A DNA stretch of 64,000 nucleotides. It comes from Verrucomicrobiaceae bacterium. GTDB taxonomy: Bacteria; Verrucomicrobiota; Verrucomicrobiia; Verrucomicrobiales; Verrucomicrobiaceae. Both the position numbers and the translations under genes were made by a program. The notes under the pieces were generated by a model. It was not told the origin of the DNA, ran no database searches, and worked only from the letters and a program-made list of their open reading frames with translations. Below are positions 51,002 to 59,288 of this stretch, piece after piece (position 1 is the first letter of the stretch; the number at the start of each line of letters is the position of its first letter). The DNA lies in NCBI GenBank assembly GCA_019694165.1, contig JAIBCL010000030.1:1-64000 (forward strand), given 5' to 3'.

Positions 51002-51970
51002 TCACCTGGGTGACGGGCGCTTCAAGGCAGCATCTTGTTGCAGTGCTCCGACATGCGCCGCCACGGCGGCGGCGAGACCGGTGAGATTGTAGCCGCCTTC
51101 GAGCACGGAGACGAGGCGGCCGTCGCAGTGGTCGGCGGCGAATTGCAGCAGAATGCTGGTCAGCGCGGCGAAGTCTTCGTCGGTGAGCGTGAACTTGCCG
51201 AGCGGGTCGCCGATGCGGGAGTCGAAGCCGGCGGAGATCATGACGAGATCGGGCCGGAAAGTCTTCAACGCGGGCAGCAGCCGCTCGCGGATCGCACCGC
51301 CAATCTCCTTCATGCCGGAGCCGGCGGGGAAGGGGCAGTTCATCGTGGTGCCCTCGCCTTTGCCGGCGCCGGTCTCGTCGGCGTGACCGGTGAAGGGATA
51401 CCACGGCGACTGGTGCGTGCTGAAAAAGAAGACGCTGCCGTCGGAGTAGAAGATGTCCTGCGTGCCGTTGCCGTGATGCACGTCCCAGTCGATGATGGCG
51501 ACACGATCGAGTCCGTGTTTCCGCTGCGCGTGCCGCGCGCCGACGGCGATGTTGTTGAAGAGGCAGAAGCCCATGCCGCGCGAGATGCAGGCGTGATGAC
51601 CCGGCGGGCGCACGGCACAGAAGGCGTTGTCCACCTTTCCGGTCACGACGGCATCCACCGCATTCAAAACTCCGCCGACCGCCGCGACGGCCACATCCCA
51701 TGAACGCGGGCATATGGACGTGTCACCCGTGGACAAGTCCGGCGCGCCGCTCTCGACGTCGCCTTTGGCGATCTCGACGTATTTCCGAGCGTGACAAAGC
51801 GCGAGTTCGTCCTCCGTCGCCGCCCGGGGCCTGATCAGCGTGGTTTTCGCGGCGATGCCCGGGTCGGTGAGAGCTTTCGTCACCGCCGTGTATCGTGAGA
51901 TGGCCTCCGGATGACCCAGGCCGGTGTCGTGGAGCTTGTAAATCGGATCGAGGAGAAGGCCGGTGGACAT
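51002..51970 (-). CDS. Histone deacetylase-family amidohydrolase (acetoin utilisation / acetylpolyamine type)
   Basis: 322 residues. All class II HDAC active-site residues are present: H125/H126 in 'AVRPPGHHACISRG', zinc ligands D163 and H165 in 'IIDWDVHHGNGTQDIF' and D250 in 'VMISAGFDSRIGDPLG', and the C-terminal 'VSVLEGGYNL' tyrosine region. Bacterial relatives deacetylate acetylpolyamines or lysines. It converges on the CAX gene. The small gap 50901-51001 contains a GTTGGCG/CGCCAAC inverted repeat that could serve as a shared terminator. Confidence 0.92.
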   Translation of the reverse strand: MSTGLLLDPIYKLHDTGLGHPEAISRYTAVTKALTDPGIAAKTTLIRPRAATEDELALCHARKYVEIAKGDVESGAPDLSTGDTSICPRSWDVAVAAVGGVLNAVDAVVTGKVDNAFCAVRPPGHHACISRGMGFCLFNNIAVGARHAQRKHGLDRVAIIDWDVHHGNGTQDIFYSDGSVFFFSTHQSPWYPFTGHADETGAGKGEGTTMNCPFPAGSGMKEIGGAIRERLLPALKTFRPDLVMISAGFDSRIGDPLGKFTLTDEDFAALTSILLQFAADHCDGRLVSVLEGGYNLTGLAAAVAAHVGALQQDAALKRPSPR

Positions 51971-52055
51971 GACAGTGAGGGAGGTTTGAACGGTGTGGAT
52001 ATGGCGTCATGACTGGACGCGGTGGTGGCTGCGCGGGAGGTGGCGAGGCGCGCGT

Positions 52056-52691
52056 TCACTCGCCCGGCCGCACGATCCCGCGCTCAATGGCGATGGCGAC
52101 GGCATTCGTACGGTCAAACGCGCCGAGCTTCGCGAGGATGAGGCTGATGTGGAGTCGGATGGTGCCCATGCTTAGCTTCAAGATGTCCACGATCTCCTTC
52201 GTCGAGCGGCCCTTCACCAGCAGCCGCAGGATTTCCAGTTCGCGCGGCGTGAGCGGATCGCGCTGCTCGCGCGCCTTCACCTTGGCGGCGATACCGGGCG
52301 GGAAACACGTCGCGCCGGCGGCGACGCTGCGGATGCCGGCGAGCAGCTCCTCGCACTCGCAGGACTTTGGCAGATAGCCGCAGGCACCGGCCTGCACGGC
52401 ACGGTAGATGTCCTCCTCCCCGTCAAATACGGTGAAGACGAGGACTCGCGCATCCGGAAACTCTGCGCGGATGGCCGCGAGGGCCTCGACACCGGATTTG
52501 TCCGGCAGGTGATAGTCCATGAGCACCACATCGGGCCGGTGCTCGCGGTACAGCTCGATGGCGCGCGTGCCGGTGCCCGCCTCGGCCACGACCTTCATGT
52601 CACGCTCGCTGTTGATGGGCGTGGCGAGGCCGAGGCGAGTGGCGAAGTGGTCATCGACGACCAGGACTCGGATGGGCGCGGGCTTGCTCAT
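52056..52691 (-). CDS. NarL/LuxR-family response regulator
   Basis: 211 residues. The receiver domain has 'IRVLVVDDHFATRLGLATPI' and the phospho-acceptor Asp in 'DVVLMDYHLPDKSGVEALAA', with the Lys in 'GACGYLPKSCE'. The C-terminal LuxR helix-turn-helix reads 'LTPRELEILRLLVKGRSTKE' and 'LSMGTIRLHISLILAKLGAF'. It overlaps the upstream kinase gene by ATGA and is its cognate regulator. Confidence 0.95.
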   Translation of the reverse strand: MSKPAPIRVLVVDDHFATRLGLATPINSERDMKVVAEAGTGTRAIELYREHRPDVVLMDYHLPDKSGVEALAAIRAEFPDARVLVFTVFDGEEDIYRAVQAGACGYLPKSCECEELLAGIRSVAAGATCFPPGIAAKVKAREQRDPLTPRELEILRLLVKGRSTKEIVDILKLSMGTIRLHISLILAKLGAFDRTNAVAIAIERGIVRPGE

Positions 52692-54730
52692 GGGGTGGTG
52701 GAGATCGCGGGGCGTTTGAGCGGTTGCGCCGGCGCGCTGACGGTCACGACCGTGCCGGCGCCCGGCATGCTTTTGATACGAAGCTGGCCGCCGATCTTGT
52801 CGGCGCGCTCCTTCATGCCGCCGAGTCCGAAGTGGCCCGCCTGCACCGGCGTGGAGACGTCGAAGCCGTGCCCGTCGTCCCGCACCTCGACTCCCACGGT
52901 GTCATCGGCATAACCGAGGCTGATGGTGATGTGCCGCGCCGCCGCATGCTGCGCGGCATTTGCCACGGCCTCCTGCGCGATGCGGAGCAAGTGCGTCTCC
53001 AGCGTGCCGGCGAGCCGCTCCGGAGAACCGCTGACCTTCACCTCAAACTTGGCTCCGCCCGCGGTCGCCAGCGGACGCAGCAGCTCGTCGAGTGCGGCGG
53101 GCAGGCCGCGCTGCTCGAGCGTGACGCTGCGCAGCTCGCGGATGGTGCTGCGGGATTCTTCGCGCGCGCGGCGCAGCAGTTTGCGCGCAAGGCTCAGCGG
53201 CTCGTCAGCCTGGGCGTGGCTTCCGTTGAGCCGGATGGCCGTGGTGTCGAGCAGCATGTTCACGCCCACGAGTTCCTGCTCCAGCGTGTCGTGCAGATCA
53301 CTGGCGATGCGCTGCCGCTCCTCCAGCTTCGCCTGCTGCTCCGCCTGCTGCCGGATGACGGACGACTGCGATCTCACCACCATTTGCAGCGTGAGAGCCC
53401 ACGCACCGACGGCCATGGCGAGGAGCAGAAGGCCCCCGAGCATCCATCTCGCGCGGCTTTCGGTCCACCACGGGCCGCGCGCCAGCACGGTCACATCATC
53501 GGCATCACGCAGATAGATGCGGAAGCCGGTCGCATTCCGCGGGATCACCAGCGGGTGCGTGGTGCTGAACTCGCACACGCCCGCAAGCCGCAGTTTCATG
53601 CCCGCATCCATCTCCGGCAGCCTGCCGTTCGCCAGCACCGCTTCGAAGACCTGCCCTTCGGAGCGGCACACGACCGAGGCCCCTTCCCTCCCGTGCATCA
53701 TTTCGACGAAATCTCCGTCCAGGGTCACCAGCTCGCATTGCTCGCGGCTGTTCCGCGTCTGCGCCGCGTGCATCGCGATGGGACGCGGCGTTTCCGCCTC
53801 ACCGGTCTTTTTCACGTCGATGGCGCTGAGGCTCGGCCGGAAGGGCGTGATGAGCGGATAGCCTTCCGCCTCCACCTCATCACCTCGCCGCACGGCCACC
53901 TGCTGGGCCGTCTGCACGAACATGCTGCCACCCTCGCCGCGCAAATAGATACCGCTGCCGTCGGACACATGCGTGACCACTCCGCGCACGCGCACGCGCT
54001 GGCGCAGCGGCGAGTCCACGCGCAGCAGCCCGTCCACCCGCGCCAGCGGCACATCGCCCACGGGCTTCGATTCTTCATCGAGCACGAGTGATTCGACATC
54101 CGCCACGTAGAGCAGCCGGCCTGACATCTGCCGCTGGTCATTGAAATGCGTGCCGGCGATGCCTCGCACCCGCACCCGACGCCCCACGAGCTGCCATGGG
54201 AGCTGCGCGAGCGTCTCACGCTGCGACACCACGGTTTTCAGCATCCAACCGTCGGCCTGCAGATCCACCACCAGACTCTCGTCGCTGAACGACGTGCCCC
54301 GTACGATGCCACGCACCTCCACCGGATGGCAGTCCATCGCCGGCACAAAAAGCTCCTCCGCCGACACGCGCTGATACTCCGGCAGCTCCGCGGTTCCCCT
54401 GGATTCCAGCTTCGACGGCAGCACCACGGGCAGGAACTCGCCCGCACCCGCCGCGCCTTCGACGTGCAGCTTCGTGCCCGGCTTGAACGGCACCTGGGGA
54501 CGCATCGCCTCCGGCACACCCACGCAGATGCCATCGCCGCCGTCATGCACGAAGAGCACGCCCCACGCCTCGTGGTAAAAAGTCACCACCACATCCAGCC
54601 GCACCGGCAGACTCAGCTCGCGCTCCTCCGCACTGAGCGAGCGGATCGCGCGGACTGAGGCCAGCGGCTCAGCCGCATGCGCACACACGCTGCCGGCAAG
54701 GATGAAGGCGATGCGCCGCCACAAGTTCAT
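52688..54730 (-). CDS. NarL-type sensor histidine kinase with long extracytoplasmic region
   Basis: 680 residues from the ATG at 54730, which starts a signal peptide (MNLWRRIAFILAGSVCAHA). About 390 extracytoplasmic residues follow, with several repeats resembling OB folds ('VRVRGIAGTHFNDQRQMSGR', 'VRVRGVVTHVSDGSGIYLRG', 'LRLAGVCEFSTTH'). Then comes one membrane helix ('RWMLGGLLLLAMAVGAWALT'), a HisKA_3 dimerisation box 'EERQRIASDLHDTLEQELVG' and a HATPase domain ('AVANAAQHAAARHITISLGY', 'GHFGLGGMKERADKIGG'). It phosphorylates the response regulator whose gene overlaps its stop. The ligand is unknown. Confidence 0.9.
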   Translation of the reverse strand: MNLWRRIAFILAGSVCAHAAEPLASVRAIRSLSAEERELSLPVRLDVVVTFYHEAWGVLFVHDGGDGICVGVPEAMRPQVPFKPGTKLHVEGAAGAGEFLPVVLPSKLESRGTAELPEYQRVSAEELFVPAMDCHPVEVRGIVRGTSFSDESLVVDLQADGWMLKTVVSQRETLAQLPWQLVGRRVRVRGIAGTHFNDQRQMSGRLLYVADVESLVLDEESKPVGDVPLARVDGLLRVDSPLRQRVRVRGVVTHVSDGSGIYLRGEGGSMFVQTAQQVAVRRGDEVEAEGYPLITPFRPSLSAIDVKKTGEAETPRPIAMHAAQTRNSREQCELVTLDGDFVEMMHGREGASVVCRSEGQVFEAVLANGRLPEMDAGMKLRLAGVCEFSTTHPLVIPRNATGFRIYLRDADDVTVLARGPWWTESRARWMLGGLLLLAMAVGAWALTLQMVVRSQSSVIRQQAEQQAKLEERQRIASDLHDTLEQELVGVNMLLDTTAIRLNGSHAQADEPLSLARKLLRRAREESRSTIRELRSVTLEQRGLPAALDELLRPLATAGGAKFEVKVSGSPERLAGTLETHLLRIAQEAVANAAQHAAARHITISLGYADDTVGVEVRDDGHGFDVSTPVQAGHFGLGGMKERADKIGGQLRIKSMPGAGTVVTVSAPAQPLKRPAISTTP

Positions 54731-54789
54731 GCGCGCCATTCTACACAACCGCCGCGCGCTGCCGAGACAAACCTCTCACCGCGCGCCGC

Positions 54790-56034
54790 TCACCGCCAGT
54801 CGGCCGGCAGATCGGGCAAGGTCTCGCGCAAGATGGTCACAATGTTCCGCCGCTCCTCGTCAGCGAGATAGGCATACGCGCGGTCCTTGCCGGAGAGCGC
54901 GGCCTTCATGCCCGCATAGATGCGCGACTTGATGATCTCCGGCATCTTTTGCCACTGCGGCGTGTAGATCATGTAACTGCACCGGTTCTTGAACATCCTC
55001 GTGCGCAAATCGAGATCCTTCAGTGCGGCGCCGCTCTTCACCGGCCTGCGATTGCGCGAGAAATCCTTGATGAACTGCGCATCACCCGTGATGCCGCCCG
55101 CCGGCAGCTTCGCCTCGTCGGCAAACAACACGTAGCGCACCACCTCGCGCGCCTTGTCATCGAGGCGCGCCTCGTCCTCCGCAGATCGCGCCGCGCCGTG
55201 CGCCTCCACCTCGCGCGCGAGATACGATGCCTGGATCACGCGGTTGTCGAAGCCGAGCTGATGCTCGTGAATCAGATGCGCAAGGATGTCGCTCGTGCGC
55301 GTGAGATGCTTGCCGAGGTCGGACATCTCGCCCGGCTTGATCCGGATGACGCGCACGCCGCCCGTGCCCGTCTGCGCGTAGGCGCCTTCGTGGCTGGGGC
55401 CGAAGGGCTTCGCGCTCGTCACATGCCAGCCGCCGAAGCGATCGGCGATCGGAATCTGATGCCCCTGCTCCTTGCCACGATACGATTCGTAGCTGCCGCC
55501 ATTGGGCAGCGGCGCGACCGACTCCGCGATGAGGCCGGGCAATCTCTGCGTCGCATTCGTAGCGTGGCAGTTGAAGCACTTCGTCGGGCGGTCCACCTGC
55601 GGCGGCACGCCGGGCCGAGGATAGTTGAAGACGTGAAACACGCCGCCGAGTTCAGGATCGATGCTCAGCACCTCCACCAGCCCTCCCGGCACCACCCCGA
55701 CGTAAGCGTCCTCGTTGAAGTACAGAGCACGCGGATTCCGCGCATTGATCCGCTCGCTCTGCATGCTCGTGGCCGAGTACACCAGGATTTGCGAACTCAC
55801 CGGCACGTCCAACGCCGCGAGCACGCTGCGCGCGAAGGATTTTTCGTCGGTGGTGTCCAGCTTCACCTCGCCCGCCGCCATTTTCTTGAGCAGCTTCGAA
55901 AACACATCCTGCGGCTCGCGCTCCCAGTAGCTGTGCGGCGGCGCCTTGTAGTCGAATGCTGGCGACGGCTTCTCCTCGCCACCTGCGACGGCGGCAATGG
56001 AAAGTGCGGCGGCGAGGTGCGTGCGGCATTGCAT
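54790..56034 (-). CDS. Exported protein with one CXXCH haem-type motif
   Basis: 414 residues with a short signal peptide (MQCRTHLAAALSIAAVAGGE). One CXXCH motif (C153-H157, 'RPTKCFNCHATNATQRLPG') indicates covalent haem c attachment. The rest is not a known cytochrome domain: 'RALYFNEDAYVGVVPGGLVE', 'DILAHLIHEHQLGFDNRVIQ' (conserved His), 'VRYVLFADEAKLPAGGITGD'. The pattern recalls secreted mono-haem proteins of Planctomycetes and Verrucomicrobia of unknown role. The GTP-rich 5' gap shared with the creatininase gene (56035-56281) suggests divergent promoters. Confidence 0.7.
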   Translation of the reverse strand: MQCRTHLAAALSIAAVAGGEEKPSPAFDYKAPPHSYWEREPQDVFSKLLKKMAAGEVKLDTTDEKSFARSVLAALDVPVSSQILVYSATSMQSERINARNPRALYFNEDAYVGVVPGGLVEVLSIDPELGGVFHVFNYPRPGVPPQVDRPTKCFNCHATNATQRLPGLIAESVAPLPNGGSYESYRGKEQGHQIPIADRFGGWHVTSAKPFGPSHEGAYAQTGTGGVRVIRIKPGEMSDLGKHLTRTSDILAHLIHEHQLGFDNRVIQASYLAREVEAHGAARSAEDEARLDDKAREVVRYVLFADEAKLPAGGITGDAQFIKDFSRNRRPVKSGAALKDLDLRTRMFKNRCSYMIYTPQWQKMPEIIKSRIYAGMKAALSGKDRAYAYLADEERRNIVTILRETLPDLPADWR

Positions 56035-56281
56035 GGGGCATCAAACGCGGCCCGTGCGCAGTTGGTTTCAGCCGATCCCGCCCGTCGAAGCGAACGAGAA
56101 TGCAGAACCCGGAGGGCAGGTGCGCATCTGTCACTGATCGTTCCCGTACAATGCCGGATGCTGCGCGAACCGCGGCTCCCGCCGCCGTCAGGCGGGGGCA
56201 TTCAGTGCTGGAAGTTCGGCGGCAAGTGTTCAGCATCTTCGGTTTCCACGTCCCGATCACCGACCCCTGAATTCCATCATC

Positions 56282-57040
56282 ATGTTCCTCACCAATCTCA
56301 CCTGGCCCGCGGTCGCCTCGCTCAACCGCGACATTCCCGTCGTCTTCCCTGTCGCCGCACTCGAGCAGCACGGGAGGCACATGCCCGTCTTCACCGACAG
56401 CCTCCTCACCGATGAACTGATCCGCCGGGTCGAGTCACGAGTCGGGGATCGCGTTCTCTTTGCGCCGCTCACCTGGCTGGGGAACTCGCACCACCACATG
56501 GACTTTCCTGGCACGCTCTCCGCCGAGCCTCGCGTTTACATCGACCTGCTCAACGGCCTGTTGGAAAACTTCATCGCCCACGGCTTCAAGCGTCTGGTCA
56601 TCATCAATGGTCACGGCGGCAACGACGTGCCCGGCCGGCAGTCTGTCTTCGAGACGCGCCAGAAGCACCGCGACCGGAAGGATCTGCTGCTTTTGTTTGC
56701 CACCTACTGGAATCTCGGCGCTGAACCGTGGAAGCGTGACCCGACGATCCAGCAACGCGTCATGGGGCACGCCTGCGAGTGGGAGACATCGATGGTCCTG
56801 CGCATCCGTCCGGAGCTGGTGGGGGATCTCACGAAAACAGTCGATGTGCCTTTCGGCAATGCCTTCGATCCCGCCGTCCGTGGCTGGACCATGCCCGACC
56901 GCAGTGAACCCGGCCACGTCGGCGATCCGCGCGGCGCGACGGCCGAAAAGGGAGAGGTGCTGTTCTCCTGCTTCGCCGATGAAGTCGTGAAACTGCTCGC
57001 CAGGGTTGGCGCATGGGACGGCAAAAGCTGGGAAGGCTGA
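56282..57040 (+). CDS. Creatininase-family metal-dependent amidohydrolase
   Basis: 252 residues. Metal-ligand motifs of the creatininase fold: 'VFPVAALEQHGRHMPVFTDS' (E28, H30, D39), 'TWLGNSHHHMDFPGTLS', 'VIINGHGGNDVPGR' and 'GHACEWETSMVL' (Glu). Homologues include creatininase, MftE-like peptidase and FAPy deformylase, so the substrate cannot be assigned. No operon partner is evident. Confidence 0.88.
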   Translation: MFLTNLTWPAVASLNRDIPVVFPVAALEQHGRHMPVFTDSLLTDELIRRVESRVGDRVLFAPLTWLGNSHHHMDFPGTLSAEPRVYIDLLNGLLENFIAHGFKRLVIINGHGGNDVPGRQSVFETRQKHRDRKDLLLLFATYWNLGAEPWKRDPTIQQRVMGHACEWETSMVLRIRPELVGDLTKTVDVPFGNAFDPAVRGWTMPDRSEPGHVGDPRGATAEKGEVLFSCFADEVVKLLARVGAWDGKSWEG

Positions 57041-58457
57041 AGCCGCAGACGCCGCGGCGCAGGTGCTGAGGGCAGCCCGCTCTCAGTGGCACCGCCGCAC
57101 GAGGGCGGGCGGCCTGCCGGGTTCCGAGAATGATCCCAAGGCCAGCGAGCTCACGACAGGCCATGAAAGGGGCCGGCAATGGTTGCCCCCAGCCTGAGCG
57201 GCTGATTCGTGGTCTGTCCCTTTGTCATCTTTGTCCTCGCAGGGGACACGGGCGAGGGAGGACCGGGGTTGGATGGGTGACACACTCCCGCAGCACAACG
57301 CCACATTGCCGACACGCCAGACAGTCGAACGTGCTTGCCCGGCACGACTTCCGCCCCTTCCACCCGCATCCACCTAGCCCACCATGCACGAACGCCGACG
57401 GCTGGAGAAGTGCAGCACTCGCCCTAGTGGTGCGTGCCAGCAAGGTTGATGGGCCGCAAGCATGGGGCGCGGCCGTCTCGGCTGCGCGAACAGGCGGGAC
57501 GCCTGTTCCCCATGCCCATCAACCGTGCTGGAATGAGCCACTAGATGCCGCTCCTTTCACCTGGCGACGTGATGACCACTGCTCGTTGATTGCCCTCGAT
57601 GCTTCTCCCTCGATCAAGACCACAGGGATTGATTCGCGAAGCGAACAACCCATGAGCGCCCATCGTGACGAGCGAGCACGGGTCAGGGAGGGTTCCCGTC
57701 AAAAGTTTGGGCGATGAACAAGCACCGCATCCATGAAGACTTCATCGCCCAAAGTTCTTACGGGATGCCTTGACGCGAGCGCAGCTGGCACGACGCAGGC
57801 CGATACGCTCACGAACCACGCTTGCGCTCATCAACTGCCTTGCGGCCTCAAGCCGCAAGTGACTGGAGGCCGAGATAGTGAATGAGCGAAGCGAAAGAAC
57901 GGTGCGCAGCAATCGAGGCCGTGGGTTGGCGGGCGGGCCGCATCAGCATGAGGCATGACAGGCGCGGTGGGTGGCGAAGCTCGGCGGGGCCTGGCGTGAC
58001 TCATGCGCGGCGTGGTGGGGCGGCGCGGAGGCGGTTGGAGAACGGGCCGTGACGCGAAGCGTGGCGGCCCGTGGGTGCGGAGCTTCAAAACAGAAGCGGT
58101 TGGCTGCGCCTGGTGGCGCAGGGCGAGCGGAGCGAGGGCCGGGGAGGCGGCCTGCGAGGCACGAGCACCCGCAGCCACGGGGCGCAGGCGGTGGGACGCG
58201 AGGGACGAGCCTGACTTGTGAGGCGAACCCCAGACACCCGCCAGCACGATTGACGTGACAGAGCCTCACGGGGGGCCGGTTGCCTGCAGCGCCCCATTAT
58301 GCGGCCTGATGACGGGGGACTTTCGCAGTTCTCAACGCCTCATCGAAGCGAGTGACACCCGAAGGCCGCAACGCCCGCCGCATAATGCCAAGCTCAGGCA
58401 CGGGCGGGGCTGGATGAGGCGTTCGCAGGCCGGAAAGGCGTTGCAGTTGCCCCACGC
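57041..58457. other. Gene-free, hairpin-rich GC-rich region
   Basis: 1.4 kb with no credible gene on either strand; all open frames are Arg/Ala/Gly/Pro-rich. It holds several stable hairpins: 57488-57508 (8-bp arms, AACAGGC type, part of a dispersed repeat whose translation reads AAVSAARTGGTPVP), 57706-57753 (13-bp perfect arms), 57839-57859 (8-bp arms), one near 58048-58073 closed by GCGAAGC, and one at about 58105-58121. At 58295-58400 long inverted matches (CATTATGCGGC / GCCGCATAATG, and CAACGCCTCATC / GATGAGGCGTT) suggest a relic of a mobile element or a structured RNA. Confidence 0.5.
57706..57753. repeat. 13-bp perfect inverted repeat
   Basis: TTTGGGCGATGAA at 57706-57718 and TTCATCGCCCAAA at 57741-57753 around a 22-base loop, in the gene-free region. 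It could be a transposon-end pair, a REP-like element or part of an RNA. Confidence 0.7.
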
Positions 58458-59288
58458 TCACGAACGCCGCTTGAACACCAACCACAGCAGGCCAATCGCT
58501 GCCACGATCAACACCACGATGATGCTCCACGGCGTTGATGAGGCGGGTTCTTCGCTTGATGCCGTCGGAGTGGGCTGTGCTTCGGTTGCCTTCTTCAACG
58601 CGGGTTGTTGGATCGAAGGATGAGGATGCTGTGTTGATGATGGTTGATTCGGACCAGTCGAACTCAATCGCGCTCGGATTCGTTCAATGGATTTAGCTGC
58701 GTAATCCGCGCACTTGTCAGCAACATCGAGCCGCTGCGGATGGACACGCTGATAAGCCTCGAGAGCCGCTTGAGCTATCTGCCCACCAGACATTCCTAAC
58801 GCATCCGCCGCGATGAAGCTGTAATCGGTCGCATTCGGAAGGGGTGCCTCATTTAGAAAGCGGATGATCATCGCTTCGTTGGCAGGCGATGGATGTTCGG
58901 CCAGCAGATATAGCGCTTGGCCGCGCAACACGCGTTCAATTCCCGATTCAACCGGTTGATTCGAGAGCGCAGCCAGTCTCACGCGGATGATCGCCATTTG
59001 CTCATCGGCAATATCTGGTGTGCTTCGAAGCACTTGGAAAACTTTATGGAGGTGCTCGAAGTCTCCAGGCTTGTCGAGGATTTGCGTGATGATCTGAACA
59101 AGATGGGGGGCTATGCCCGGCGTTTGTGCCAATGCCAGACCTTCATCTTCTGTGAGATGATCGTCAGCGAGTTTAGCCAAGGCAAGACGTGCCGCAATCG
59201 GCACCACCGGAGGCGGAGTGGGGTTCGCAGGTTTCTGAGCGAACGAGGCGGCCATCGCTAAGGCCGAAATTATGACGACCAATTTCAT
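58458..59288 (-). CDS. Exported protein with C-terminal membrane anchor
   Basis: 276 residues with a signal peptide (MKLVVIISALAMAASFAQ), an all-helical central domain (~30-200: 'LALAKLADDHLTEDEGLALA', 'ALYLLAEHPSPANEAMIIRF') that looks like a helical-repeat (HEAT/TPR-like) fold, a Pro/Ser/Thr/Gln-rich linker, and a final membrane helix ending in arginines ('SIIVVLIVAAIGLLWLVFKR'). Its start overlaps the stop of the large TSP3 protein gene (ATGA), so the two are co-expressed and may work together at the cell surface. Family unknown. Confidence 0.7.
   Translation of the reverse strand: MKLVVIISALAMAASFAQKPANPTPPPVVPIAARLALAKLADDHLTEDEGLALAQTPGIAPHLVQIITQILDKPGDFEHLHKVFQVLRSTPDIADEQMAIIRVRLAALSNQPVESGIERVLRGQALYLLAEHPSPANEAMIIRFLNEAPLPNATDYSFIAADALGMSGGQIAQAALEAYQRVHPQRLDVADKCADYAAKSIERIRARLSSTGPNQPSSTQHPHPSIQQPALKKATEAQPTPTASSEEPASSTPWSIIVVLIVAAIGLLWLVFKRRS

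Noticed and set aside
57130..57717. 195-codon + strand open frame
   Set aside because: It contains the translation of a dispersed hairpin repeat (AAVSAARTGGTPVP) and otherwise random composition; no start signal or domain.
58295..58400. Integron attC site
   Set aside because: Inverted matches exist, but the RYYYAAC/GTTRRRY core sites could not be placed and no integrase or cassette genes are present.
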